This document shows, in pieces, positions 1-9,303 of a stretch of DNA of 62,000 nt. The position numbers were made by a program, and so were the translations under genes. The notes under the pieces were generated by a model, which was given only the letters and a program-made list of their open reading frames with translations, did not search any database and had not been told where the DNA came from. The stretch is from Mesostigma viride (lineage: Eukaryota > Streptophyta > Mesostigmatophyceae > Mesostigmatales > Mesostigmataceae), in NCBI GenBank assembly GCA_009746045.1, contig RPFO01000082.1, forward strand, positions 4,594,741 to 4,656,740, given 5' to 3'. The first letter of the stretch is position 1. Each line of letters begins with the position of its first letter.

Positions 1-152
1 TTCTTAGGTGGCGCGACTGCCCCTCATGGTTATACATTTTGTTCCCTCGAGGTTTTCCCCGTTTACTCCGCATCGCCGGTTTCTTTATCTTTGCTCAAAT
101 TTTTGTGATCTCGGCACCATTGCGCCCATTCCATCCATTTTTCACCATGCAG

Positions 153-1689
153 CTGGCGGACGAGAACCGCAATTTGAAGGCGCGACTGCTGGTGACCCAC
201 GAAGCGCCTGACTGCAGGTTGGTTTTTAGCCTGCCTAGCATCGTTGGCCGTTACCACGTATTTTTCGCTTTTCATTTCCTTCTGGATTGTTTGCTTAGAC
301 AGTTTTATATTCGAGGCTGTGAAATTGGCGGCTAACTTCCCGCATCTTCGATTTGTGGCCTTTTGGGTTATCCAAATGTGTTACTGCAGTGCCGCCACGG
401 CTGTTGTGTCGAACGCTCCGAACTTGAAGTCACGCCTTCGCCGGGCCTCGTGCGGTGCAGTAGATACAACCCCGGCATATTTGGTAGGTATGGAAACGCC
501 GCCGCGAGATCGGATCACGCCTGTCCGAGCGCCAGCCCCACTCAAGCCAGCTGATCTTAGCGAGCCTGCCCGTGCGGCTGCTGAGCATCTCGCAGAGAAA
601 TTGCGGGAAGGAATGCAGGTATGTCACCAGGTTGCCAGGCAGTGGTTGAGCACTTATCTATTACTTGTTGGCTAGAAATTTTGTTTTTGTGCTTTACACC
701 TGGTATCATACCACAAAAAGACAAAGGAAGTATTTTTTGGCCTGGCACAAGGTAATTCTGTAGTTGTGACACATACTGCTGTCTGTAGACAATTGACATT
801 CCTTCCTTAGACTTCTAACAGGTGGCATGGCCTCGTAATGCGTGGCTTTATCCACCTATGCTTTGCTGTGAGACAGTGCTAAATTGTTGGTCATAGGAAA
901 CCATCTTACTAAGTATATGCTGCTCTACCACTTTAAAAATGTTTTCTTTTTTTTCTTGATTCCGGTGGTGTCCACTTTTTAATAGCCTGGAACTTTCAGG
1001 GTCACCAAGCTGTGTCTGGCCCTGCTCTCACGGTGAACAGTTGCATTTTCCCTTACACTCGTGCTATCCTCTCGTGCTTGGTTCCCCACAGTGGCATGGA
1101 CCCTTGACGTTCAGCGTCCAGACAAGTTTTGACTTCGCGCTATTCCAGGAGCTGTTCCTGCACGACGTGCACGTGCCCTCTAGCTCTGCGAGTACCGCCA
1201 GTGACGATGACAGCACGGACAGCGACAGCAGCCAGATTGACGTGTATTCCGCCAAGCTTAGCGCGTCGGATGTGCTGTCGCTTCTGGGCCGCACAGGCGC
1301 GGTAAGCAAGATGTGTTGATGACACAAGACATTATGGTGAGAGCTTCTCATTCACTGCACATAAACATATCAGAAGCCTGTGTATGCCTGTTTTTGCCAT
1401 GGTGTATGCTCGTATTCTCTTTGCAGTTTCTTCACTCTCTCCCCCCCCCCCCCCCTTTCTGCGCTTGCTTCAACTAAAAGTACAAAGTTCGAATATGTAT
1501 TTTGTGTAACATGTCGTCCCTGCGCCTGCTTGGGCTGTGTCACTTTTTTTTTTGTTGCAGGTCAAACTGTTCCACCGGAAAGGGCTTGGGGCCATCAACA
1601 GCCTGCACGTCAAGTACAACGAGCAGAGTGGGACCCTGCACATGGTGTGCCAGTGGGGCATTGCGTTCCGGTGTGAGGAGTCCCCTTGA
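153..1689 (+). CDS. Unrecognised protein, C-terminal part (four 3' exons)
   Basis: The model joins exons 153-217, 390-618, 1092-1301 and 1561-1689, which end in TGA. Every junction is AG-exon-GT and the phases agree (2, 0, 0). The visible protein starts with a short helical stretch (LADENRNLKARL) that looks like the end of a coiled coil. A proline- and alanine-rich linker follows, then a globular part (WHGPLTFSVQTSFDFALFQ), an acidic serine-rich loop (SDDDSTDSDSS) and a compact C-terminus (VKLFHRKGLGAINSLHVKY, then LHMVCQWGIAF). The alternation of hydrophobic residues and the clean splice phases argue for a real gene. The 5' exons lie upstream of the window. I do not recognise the family. A coiled coil followed by a small globular domain is common in kinetochore and scaffold proteins, but that is only an analogy. 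Confidence 0.6.
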
Positions 1690-3238
1690 CCCATCTGGGT
1701 TTATTGCAACGCGGTTGCCGGGGTCAGTGGTCATACTTTGCACCCAGCGAATTCAGCTGGGCTGTTCTTATGCCATGGCCCTGCCACCTCATTAAACCAA
1801 GGCCCTCAAACAGATCTATCGTCCCAGAGAGGGGAAAACGCCCTTGCCAGTTCGCAAACTGTTGGTCATAGTAATTACGCCCCATGCCCCTTGGACTGAC
1901 TATAGTCTATATGCTGAGATAACAGATCATGGCCGAAGCGCACAGGAAGGGCACCTCCAGGCAGTCAAGCATGGTGTGCATCTGCATGACCCCGCATGGA
2001 GCCTACTAGTCGTTGACCTGGCTGTCTCTTGTGTCCCCAGCCATTGCCGCTAGGCCGGCCAATCGGGTACACCATGCATCGTGGTTCTGAAATAGGCATC
2101 ATCATCGCACTCCCTGGTAGTCGCTGTGGGATGGTCAGGATGGTGCGGATGGTCCCATCGGGGCAGAGCTTGATGCGTGTACAGCCCACATGTGCTTCAG
2201 GCTGCATCCTGCAAAGGGATCCACCCGGCACTTGATTGTGAAGGAAGGACTTCCATCGGAGATCCGGCATACGGCGGGTATCCATGACATCTATGCAAGG
2301 CAACCGCTCTCATGCAGAGCTGCCAGCTTGATCGCTGAGTGCTGGAATAGCATCTCGCGACGTCAGCTGCAAGATGGGGTAGATTTTAGACTTTCTTTTT
2401 GCGGTTGTTCTCCGCAGGATGGCGGCGTTAGGGTAACATGGGGTCAAGCATGCCTGCCATGTCATGGCTTTTCTGCCATGAGCAGTGTTCAAGGGATGCT
2501 TGTACCTTTTTGCTGGGAGCAAACGTATAAAGATACCGTCGTCCCAAGATGCGCTTGACCGTAACACAGTTTTGCAAAGCTGTGGGCGAGCAATTGCGCG
2601 GATCCTGACGCCTTGAGCCCTGCAGAGGCTCAAGGGGTCAACAGCATGCTGTCATGTGGACACCGCAGTTTTTACCGAAGACTTCTGATGTAGAGAATTT
2701 TTACCGAAGACTTCTGATGTAGAGAATTGCACCGTGCCCTACCGCCTTTTCTCGCAGCCATTCTGCTCGCCATCTGGTGCCATATGGAGCAAGCATTCCG
2801 GGAAATTGTAACTGTTAGATGACACAGTAGAGGTTGCCGAGTCTTGGCAGGCCCACTGTTATGCTAGGCGGTGTCCATGAGAACATTCACCTTGGCTTAG
2901 TTAGAGACACATGGATAGTATGTAAATCTGCACTCGCTGCAGACGTATAAAATTTGAAACCCATCTTGCCATGAGCGGCACTAAATTCTATAGCACTGTC
3001 AGTCCCTTGTACAAGAAATGGGCATTTGCATTATGGGAATTGAAATGCAATGTGCAGATTTTAAGTGAGACAACTGTTTCTGGACGCATGGCGATCCAAC
3101 ATATCGTGTGCGTTTATCAATAAGACCACCAGTGAAGGCCAGACAACATGGACCATCGACAACAGTTCAAAAGTACGTGCCGAAAAGCGATCGACATTCT
3201 CTAGATACTGTCCGTCACCCAGCTGCGTACGCGCGATT
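1690..3238. other. Intergenic stretch, no gene seen
   Basis: This is the region downstream of the first gene. No ORF here has coding character or splice-consistent exons. It contains one clear tandem duplication of about 31 bp (unit contains TTTTTACCGAAGACTTCTG) at about 2668-2728. Its first few hundred bases probably hold the 3' UTR of the upstream gene. Confidence 0.5.
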
Positions 3239-3600
3239 ATTTAATTAATTAATTAGGAACATAACTCCTGCTGATGACTGACTAGCTAGACCTTTTCAGT
3301 GGTTTTCCATTTGCGGGTATTTCCTCGTAAATGGTGGGAGAGCGATCGCAGCAATGCATGGTGCTCACCACTAGACACTCCCGGCCAGTTAGGCTCGAAA
3401 CACACGCCCTGATCAAGCATGCTGTTTCCGGCCCCACCGTCTAGGTCATCTAGTCGCTCTACACGTAATTAATTAATTAGAAACATAACTCCGTTGGGAG
3501 TACATGTAGCACATATCCCTGAGAGGGGGCATATGGCTTTTAATACATTCTGGGCTACTTCCTGCAAGGGTGGGAATGTAAGCAACACTTGCTCTAGGTG
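3239..3600 (-). repeat. LINE-A 3'-end fragment, split by a SINE-like insert
   Basis: Read on the minus strand, this is the 3' end of LINE family A: a conserved stretch with ATATGTGCTACATG, a hairpin (CTCC-CAAC-GGAG core) and a TTAA-repeat tail. The same end recurs at 11819-11930 and 12349-12487 (minus), and a related version at 14071-14128 (plus). The copy is 5'-truncated and is interrupted by the SINE-like element at 3269-3465. Confidence 0.7.
3269..3465 (+). mobile_element. SINE-like repeat 2 (first half only)
   Basis: This interspersed repeat is nearly identical to parts of 54486-54706 (minus) and 55601-55790 (plus). It sits inside the LINE-A tail. About 23 bp of tail sequence (a TTAATTAATTAG run followed by RAACATAACTCC) is found on both sides, which reads as a target-site duplication. 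This copy begins at the same 5' boundary as the 54.7-kb copy but stops at CTCTACACG, where the longer copies continue for another 150 bp. Confidence 0.65.
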
Positions 3601-3637
3601 CACCAAGGCACCTGCACCCTCATGATCTTCACACTAT

Positions 3638-3760
3638 TCTGATCAGGCACGCCGCAAAGGTGAAAACCATTTGCGTTCAGTGCCGGTCTGCGGAAAACGC
3701 GGAAAAACGCGATCTGCAAATGAATCCGACCGGAATCGAACTGGGGACCTCTCGCACCAA
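3638..3760 (-). mobile_element. SINE-like repeat 1, 5'-truncated copy
   Basis: On the minus strand this carries a tRNA-type B-box (AGTTCGATTCC) within GGTCCCCAGTTCGATTCCGG, then a body ending in GATCAGAATA. Flanks contain CTTCACAC...CTAT on both sides, a likely degenerate target-site duplication. Related copies lie at 54285-54501, 57863-58046 and 58062-58170. Confidence 0.65.
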
Positions 3761-3873
3761 CCTTCACACGTACTATGCCCAGCTAAGGGGGAGTATGTCA
3801 TTAATTAATAGACCCTCATGATGTTCACTATAGAGTAGAGTATTTACTGTCATAGTGTATCTACAACTGTAGA

Positions 3874-4374
3874 GTGTTTGACACGCCGACGGTGTGCTCT
3901 GACCACCGGTTGGTGCGCGCGACCCTTCGGCTCCGGTTCCACGTCCCCGCGCGCCGCGCCCCAGTGGTTCGCCCTGACTGGTCTGCTCTACGTCCGGTCA
4001 AGGGAGATCCTGAGGACTGGACGGACGCCGAGCACGAGCGGAACCGGTGCCGTCGGGAGTACCTGTCGGCCCTGGACGCCCGGGCGGACGTCGACGAGCT
4101 GGACAATGGTGCCCCCAACGCAGCCATTTTTGCGGGCTTTGCGGCCCGTGCCCCGTTGCTGGCGGCCCGGCACCTGCCGGTCATGCCCCGCCGCCGCCCC
4201 GGCCCGCTCTACCGCCAGGACCCCAAGGTCTTGGCCGCCCGGCACCGCCTCAAGCGTAACCGCCGGGACCCGCTGCAGAAACCATTGCTCAAGGCCGCCC
4301 TTGTGGAGGCCTACGAGCACGCTCAAGACGCGGAGGCGGCCCAGTGCATCGCGGATGCCAAGGCCCGATCAAGT
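3874..4374 (+). pseudogene. LINE-A ORF2: end of endonuclease and linker
   Basis: The translation begins near FDTPTVCSDHRLVRATLRL. The SDHRLV motif matches the C-terminal SDH signature of APE-type LINE endonucleases. A basic, arginine-rich linker of about 150 residues follows, as is usual between the endonuclease and reverse transcriptase. The N-terminal part of the endonuclease is missing (5' truncation). The frame is cut by the inverted-repeat element that begins near 4375. Confidence 0.75.
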
Positions 4375-5143
4375 TTCGTTTAAGTGGCCAGCCGGAGCGG
4401 CTGCTTAGGTTTTAGCGGACAAGTGTTCGAAGCGCGTCATTGGTGAATTACTTGGGAACTTGGGTTTCCCCGCGAAACTCCAACCGCACGTTCAGATTTC
4501 CAAATCTCAAGTCAAGTTCGGCGCAACTTTCTGAACGGGGGCAGTTGACGAGCAGCATTCCTCCGGACGAATGAATTGCGTTCCATACTTGCGCAAAATT
4601 TTGAAAGGTAGCTTGCGTGCAGCCCTACTAAAATTTGCGCGGACGTTCAGATTTCCAAATCTCGGGTAAATTTCGGCGGAACTTTCTGAACGGGGGTAGT
4701 TGGCGGGCAGCGTTCCTCCAGACGAATGAAATGCGTTCCATACTAGCGCAAAATTTTGAAAGGTAGCTTGCGTGCAGCCCTACTAAAATTTGCGCGAAGT
4801 GTGGGACTGAAAATTCGTAACGGAAACGTTTTGGTAGTTGCCGTCACTTCCTTTTGTGCAAACGTGTGGGAGTGAAAATTCGTAACGGAAACTTTTTGGT
4901 AGTTGCCGTCACTTCATTTTGCGCGAGTGTTGGGCTGAAAATTCGTAACGGAAACTTTTTGGTAGTTGGCGTCACTTCCTTTGGTTCGACTGAAAATTCG
5001 CTGAAATTCGCTGAATTCGTACCGTAGCCTAATTTTTAGTACCTCGAAGTGACGGGGCACCTAAAAATTTGCCCACAAGTACACTTGGCAGCGCGCTCAC
5101 TGGGAAAAATTGTACAGCCGCTCCGGCGGGCCACTTGAACGAA
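4375..5143. mobile_element. MITE-like element with 29-bp terminal inverted repeats
   Basis: The ends are inverted copies of TTCGTTYAAGTGGCC followed by GCCGGAGCGGCTG (two mismatches over 29 bp). The inside has no ORF of note but is built of direct repeats: a 155-bp unit twice (4489-4798) and a unit of about 62 bp, containing GAAAATTCGTAACGGAAAC, three times (4800-4985). It interrupts the LINE ORF2 linker. I could not define a target-site duplication, so the superfamily stays open. Confidence 0.65.
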
Positions 5144-5149
5144 TTGTAA

Positions 5150-5653
5150 TAGTGCCAGGCTCGCAACCAGGGCAAGAACATGTGGTACCACCTCGACCGG
5201 CTCGGTGGCCGGCGGCAGCGCACCCCGGTGGAGCACACGGGGGACGGCACGGCGCCGGTCAGCCTTGACCGCTGGTTGGCCCACAATGTTTCCTTGACCG
5301 GTGGGGCTCGCGCCCCCCCCCCGCCGCTTCACCCCGAGACGGCCGCCCGCCTCGGGGTCGCCGGACCCCCGCCGCCACCAGCGCCCCCCTCCTCGGCCGC
5401 GGACTACCAAGTCCCCGCCTTGCAGGAGGGCTGCCTTGCCACTGACGACGTCGTCCCCCCCTTCACTCTGAAGGAATTGGACGGCGCCCTTGCTCGCCTG
5501 CGGTACGATGCGGCGGTCGGTGCCGACCACCTTTCTGCTGAGCTGCTGAAGACCCCTGATCTGGCGGTTAGGGATCTTCTGCTGGCGTTCTGCAAGTTAC
5601 CGTGTCCTGCTCTCTGACGAGCCTCCGCCTGCTGAGTGGCAGACGGCCATCCG
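5150..5653 (+). pseudogene. LINE-A ORF2: region before and at the start of the reverse transcriptase
   Basis: The translation includes FTLKELDGALARLRYDAAVG then ADHLSAELLK, the conserved segment that opens LINE reverse transcriptase domains. A one-base insertion after the FCK codons (near 5597) shifts the frame; the next frame continues YRVLLSDEPPPAEWQTAIR up to the CACTA-type insert at 5654. Confidence 0.8.
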
Positions 5654-6132
5654 CACTACAATACGCTTCCGCGGACACCTTTTTCAGCGGGGAAAGTGCC
5701 CCCGGGCCTCCGGGGCAAATTCAGCAAGCGCTGCGGAACTTAGATACTAAAATTTCGTTTTTGGTTCGTACCGTACAGCCAATCATTTTGCGCCCGGATC
5801 AAATTGTGATCTGGGCACTGAACACGAAATTTTCAGCGGAACGTACGAAACACCAAAGCAACTACAGAAAATTTTCAGTGACGAAACTGTAGTACCTTGT
5901 ACCAAGTAAAATGTAGTAGGACTTCGCTAAATTCACGTTCGGAATTTTTCCCCGCAAGATTCCCCCGCAAGATTCCCCCGCACGATTCCCCCCGCTAGGT
6001 TCAGGCTCCAGTCGATGCTCGCCAAATGGCGCAAAAAAAGAAACATATGTTAAAATCAACGGTGCGAATCCTCGTTACCGCTCGGGTAACATTCTCACTC
6101 ATTTCGCGTCTCCTACGAACCGTATTGTAGTG
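5654..6132. mobile_element. Short CACTA-type element (non-autonomous)
   Basis: The element begins CACTACAATACG and ends with its exact reverse complement CGTATTGTAGTG. It is flanked by CG at 5652-5653 and 6133-6134. Deleting it and one CG restores the host reading ...EWQTAIR-VMLYKKG.... The CACTA start and short target duplication fit the CACTA/EnSpm superfamily. At 479 bp it has no transposase. It includes a short tandem motif (CCCCGCAAGATT-like, three times, near 5950-5995). Confidence 0.8.
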
Positions 6133-6422
6133 CGCGTCATGCTGTACAAGAAGGGCTCTGCTGCTGACCCCGGCAACTACCGGGGTGTCTGCCTCCAGAG
6201 CGCCGCGCTGAAGGTCTTCATGCGCATGATGCTGCACAGGCTCCGCGCCGCGCTGGATCCACACCTGGGTGAGTCTCAGATGGGTTTTCGTCGTGGTCGT
6301 AACACTGTCATGGCTGTGTTTGTCGCGCGCCGGTTGATGGAGGAGGTGCGTCGACTTCCCCGGCCCTGACAGTTTGCCGCTGGTCTTCATTTTTGTTGAC
6401 TATATCAAGGCCTTTGACACGG
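6133..6422 (+). pseudogene. LINE-A ORF2: reverse transcriptase fingers up to motif A
   Basis: The translation contains VMLYKKGSAADPGNYRG, then LGESQMGFRRGRNTV and, after a frameshift near 6360, the catalytic motif A as VFIFVDYIKAFDT. These are standard LINE reverse transcriptase blocks. The frame is cut directly after the AFDT codons by the retroelement inserted at 6423. Confidence 0.85.
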
Positions 6423-8434
6423 GGATGGCTGACGGCGGAGCTCAGAACTTTTGCGTCTGAGCCCCAAATTCAGTTAGGCTACTTGCATCCGATGCGTCTT
6501 TTCAAGACACATCTGCTAGTATAATCGGTTACGGCTGTAACGCAGTATTTTGCAAATGCCACCAAAACGCAGCCTTGACAAACATTTCCAGTTTGAGCTG
6601 TCGTCGGCATTCCCACCCCCGACAGCAGCACGTGCGACATCAACTCCTGCGGACGCCAACCTTTTTGCGCTGATCGAAGCTCTCCCCCCCGGTCTGCCTC
6701 CCTCGACGCAGTGCTCTACGCCAAATTCGTCGCCCATTCCCAAGAAAACCCGCACTTCCCATATTGTGTACCAAATGGGACGTCCGCCGCTTCGGCGCCG
6801 GCCAGCGGGATTTTTGCATCTTGGAAATCTTTACGCTCACGAAAGAACAATGTGACGATGTTATCAAGTTCCTGGCCCGCCATGACGAACTTTTCCTGCC
6901 TACCCCTGGCGACAAGGTCACCAAGCCCGCCTGGGAATGGCTGCTTCAAGAACCGGAGGCGTACTTGAAGGCAGTCATCATGTGCAGCTACCTGCGCTGC
7001 GACGCCCACGACATCACCCAGATTGGCTATACGCTGGCCTCAGGAGCCTCCTGCATGAGCGCAGACGGGCAGCCACAGCAGCTGCAGCATCCCCGCAGAG
7101 CAGCACCTCCCCCAGCACGGACTCCATCCGAGCTGCAGTGGCGGAGCAGCTGGCGCCGATGGCTGAGCAGCTCGCCGCCCTGAACGCGCCTGACGGCCCA
7201 CTCAACACTCTCTCGGCCAAGGTCAACAACATTGAAGCCAGAGTCGCCCTTAAGCTCCAGCCTCAGTTTACTGCTACGCAAGAGCACATTGCCACCAAAG
7301 TTTCCGAGGCCACAGCCACTGTGACCACCCGCCTTAACCAGGTGGAAGGCCGAGTCGGCCAAGGCACCGTGAAACTTGAGGCAGTTGCTGCCAAGGTAGA
7401 CGCCCTGGCCACGCAGGTCCCCGAGATCGCCGAGCGAACGGCCACCATCGCCGCCCAACCTGCTGGTAGGGCTAGCGATGACCCCTCGACTCGCGCCTCC
7501 TGGGCGGACCTGCTCAAGAGCCAGGCATCCTCTACCACGACCGCCATCACCACCAAGCTCCAGGAGCTGGAAGACACGCGCCGCGAGGCCGCTGACCGCG
7601 ACCGTCGCCACTGCCGGGTCATCCTCAGGCGCTTCGACATGCTGCCGGAGGAGACCCCAGACTCTCTTCTCGACGAGCTGAAGAAACAGCTCTTGGCGCG
7701 CATGCAGCTGCCAGGTGCGATACTGCAGGGCGCCTACCGCCTGCCCCATCCACGGGCCAAGGCTGGGCCCCCTCCAGTGGTCCTCACCTTCAGCGACATC
7801 ACAGCCCGAGTTCGGTTCCTCTCTCGCCGCAAGAAGCTGGTGGACACCTCCTGGTCGCTTGACGACGACCTGACGCCAGCCCAGCAGCAGCAACGCCGCG
7901 ATCAGTGGCCCGACTACATCCGCCACAAGACCAACCCCGAGAAGCCCCAAGTGTACTGGCGGGGCGGGGACCTCTATGTCAACAAGAAACTGTGGAAGCC
8001 CCCCCGGGCTTCCCCGGGATAGAGCACTCCAGCTAGTTGTCTAGATGGGGGCAATCGATGATGGGATAGCTTAGGCATGACAGCACTTGAAACGATATTA
8101 GCGCACAGCGTTATAGTACCTTCAATTAGCTCTGGCACCTTGTGGCCATCAGCTTGCGCCTTAATTAGCCGACGTCTTGAGCCCACCTCACATTTGTAGC
8201 ATAAGCTATGCGTCAGCCTACCTATGGTATTGCACTGGTTGTATTGCACCCACAGTGTTGCGCCCCGGCACCATGCCGTGGAGAGAGCGCTCTGTGGCCT
8301 GCCCACCTGCGGCAGTGAGAGAAGCTAGGGCGCCGGCCTCCCTCCTTCTCACTGTGTATATAGGGTTGAAGGTTCCTTTACTCTGTATTGGCACCCACGT
8401 GACGCAGTCACGTGCTTATTAATTAATTAATTAA
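6423..8434 (+). mobile_element. ORF1-only retroelement (half-LINE), copy X1
   Basis: The 2,012-bp element is bounded by TTGACACGG at 6414-6422 and 8435-8443, and removing it restores ...KAFDTVLWEALW... of the host LINE. It has a 5' UTR (GGATGGCTGACGGCGG...), one ORF1-type coding region, and a 3' UTR of about 400 bp. The end is a perfect hairpin (arm CACGTGAC, loop GCA, arm GTCACGTG at 8396-8414) followed by a TTAA-repeat tail. No reverse transcriptase lies inside. The same 5' end occurs at 14255-14302 (minus), and the same 3' hairpin ends LINE-C at 55942-55960. It was probably moved in trans by a LINE. Confidence 0.85.
6555..8022 (+). pseudogene. LINE ORF1-type nucleic-acid-binding protein (frameshifted)
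   Basis: Three frames are needed to follow one protein: 6555 to about 6775, about 6770 to 7070, and about 7070 to 8022. The N-terminus is proline- and alanine-rich with a basic patch (PIPKKTRTS). The middle is a long heptad-like helix (EQLAALNAPDGPLNTL... through KLQELEDTRREAADRDRR), as in coiled-coil ORF1 proteins. The C-terminus (CRVILRRFDMLPEETPDSLL, then VVLTFSDITARVRFLSRRKK and YWRGGDLYVNKKLW) resembles the RRM plus C-terminal-domain layout of L1-type ORF1p. In LINEs this protein coats the RNA and aids its movement. The two frameshifts probably inactivate this copy. Confidence 0.75.
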
Positions 8435-9303
8435 TTGACACGGTTCTCTGGGAGGCTCTTTGGGCCATCCTAGCTCTGGATCGGGTACCACCTGCGTTTA
8501 TTGCTGCCATTCGCCGACTGTATGAGGGCTCACAGGCAGTAGTGCGGACTGCGGAGGGCACCACTCCACCATTCCCCCTTCACCACGGGGTGTGGCAAGG
8601 TTGTGTCCTGTCCCCATACCTGTTCATTATTGTCGTGGATCACGTCATGCGCCAGGCACGTGCACGCTTTACTGCTCTTAAGGGGTTCGAGCCAGGCTTG
8701 GACATCCTTAACGAGCGTGGGCACGGCGGGGTTAGCACGGGTTACCGCCTGGCTGACCTGATTTATGCGGACGACACCACCCTCATCGCGCGCCCCGAGC
8801 ACATTCAGACCTGGCTGGACTGCCTGGGCCTGGAGGCGCGGGCGGTGGGGCTGGAGATTAGTGTCAAAACTGAGGCGATGGTGATAGGGGCATCCAGTAA
8901 ACCACCGCTGCCGCGCCTGCTCGACGGGACGGAGGTCCCGTTCCGCGACCGCTTCAAGCTGTTGGGGAGCTGGCTTCCTGACACCGCCGACGATGTGGAC
9001 ACCCGCATCGGCCTTGCCTGGGCCAAGCTCCGTTCGCTCACACCTTACTGGCGCTCGAAGGGCCTGGACGGGCACCGCAAGCGCATGCTCTTCAAGGTCC
9101 TCGTCCTCACGGCGCTCACGTATGGCGCCGAGGCGTGGACCCTTCCACCCAAACTGGCAGCTCGGCTCGACGGCACAGTTTACAGGATGCTCCGGCAGGT
9201 CCTCAACGTAGGTTTTTCCGAGCGTCCGTCATCAGAGTCTTTGTATCATGGCATGCCTCGTGTTTCGGACGAGATTAGGCCCAGCGTAGGATAGCATTTG
9301 TAG
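8435..9303 (+). pseudogene. LINE-A ORF2: reverse transcriptase catalytic part
   Basis: The frame continues from motif A across the X1 insertion site: TVLWEALWAILALDRVPPAF. Motif B is seen as GVWQGCVLSPYLF and the catalytic motif C as LIYADDTTLIA (YADD at 8764-8775). The thumb and later region continues through MLFKVLVLTALTYGAEAWTL to a segment shared with the 13.5-kb copy (SLYHGMPRVSDEIR). It is cut at 9304 by the next insertion. The catalytic aspartates are intact, so the insertions came after decay-free copying. Confidence 0.85.

Noticed and set aside
3638-3760. A functional tRNA gene at the GTTCGATTCC motif
   Set aside because: The T-arm and acceptor stem do not pair properly and the motif recurs within an interspersed repeat, so it is a SINE-type head.
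7027-7950. 307-codon frame antisense to the ORF1 protein
   Set aside because: It is a shadow of the GC-rich ORF1 coding strand; the sense strand has the recognisable domain order.
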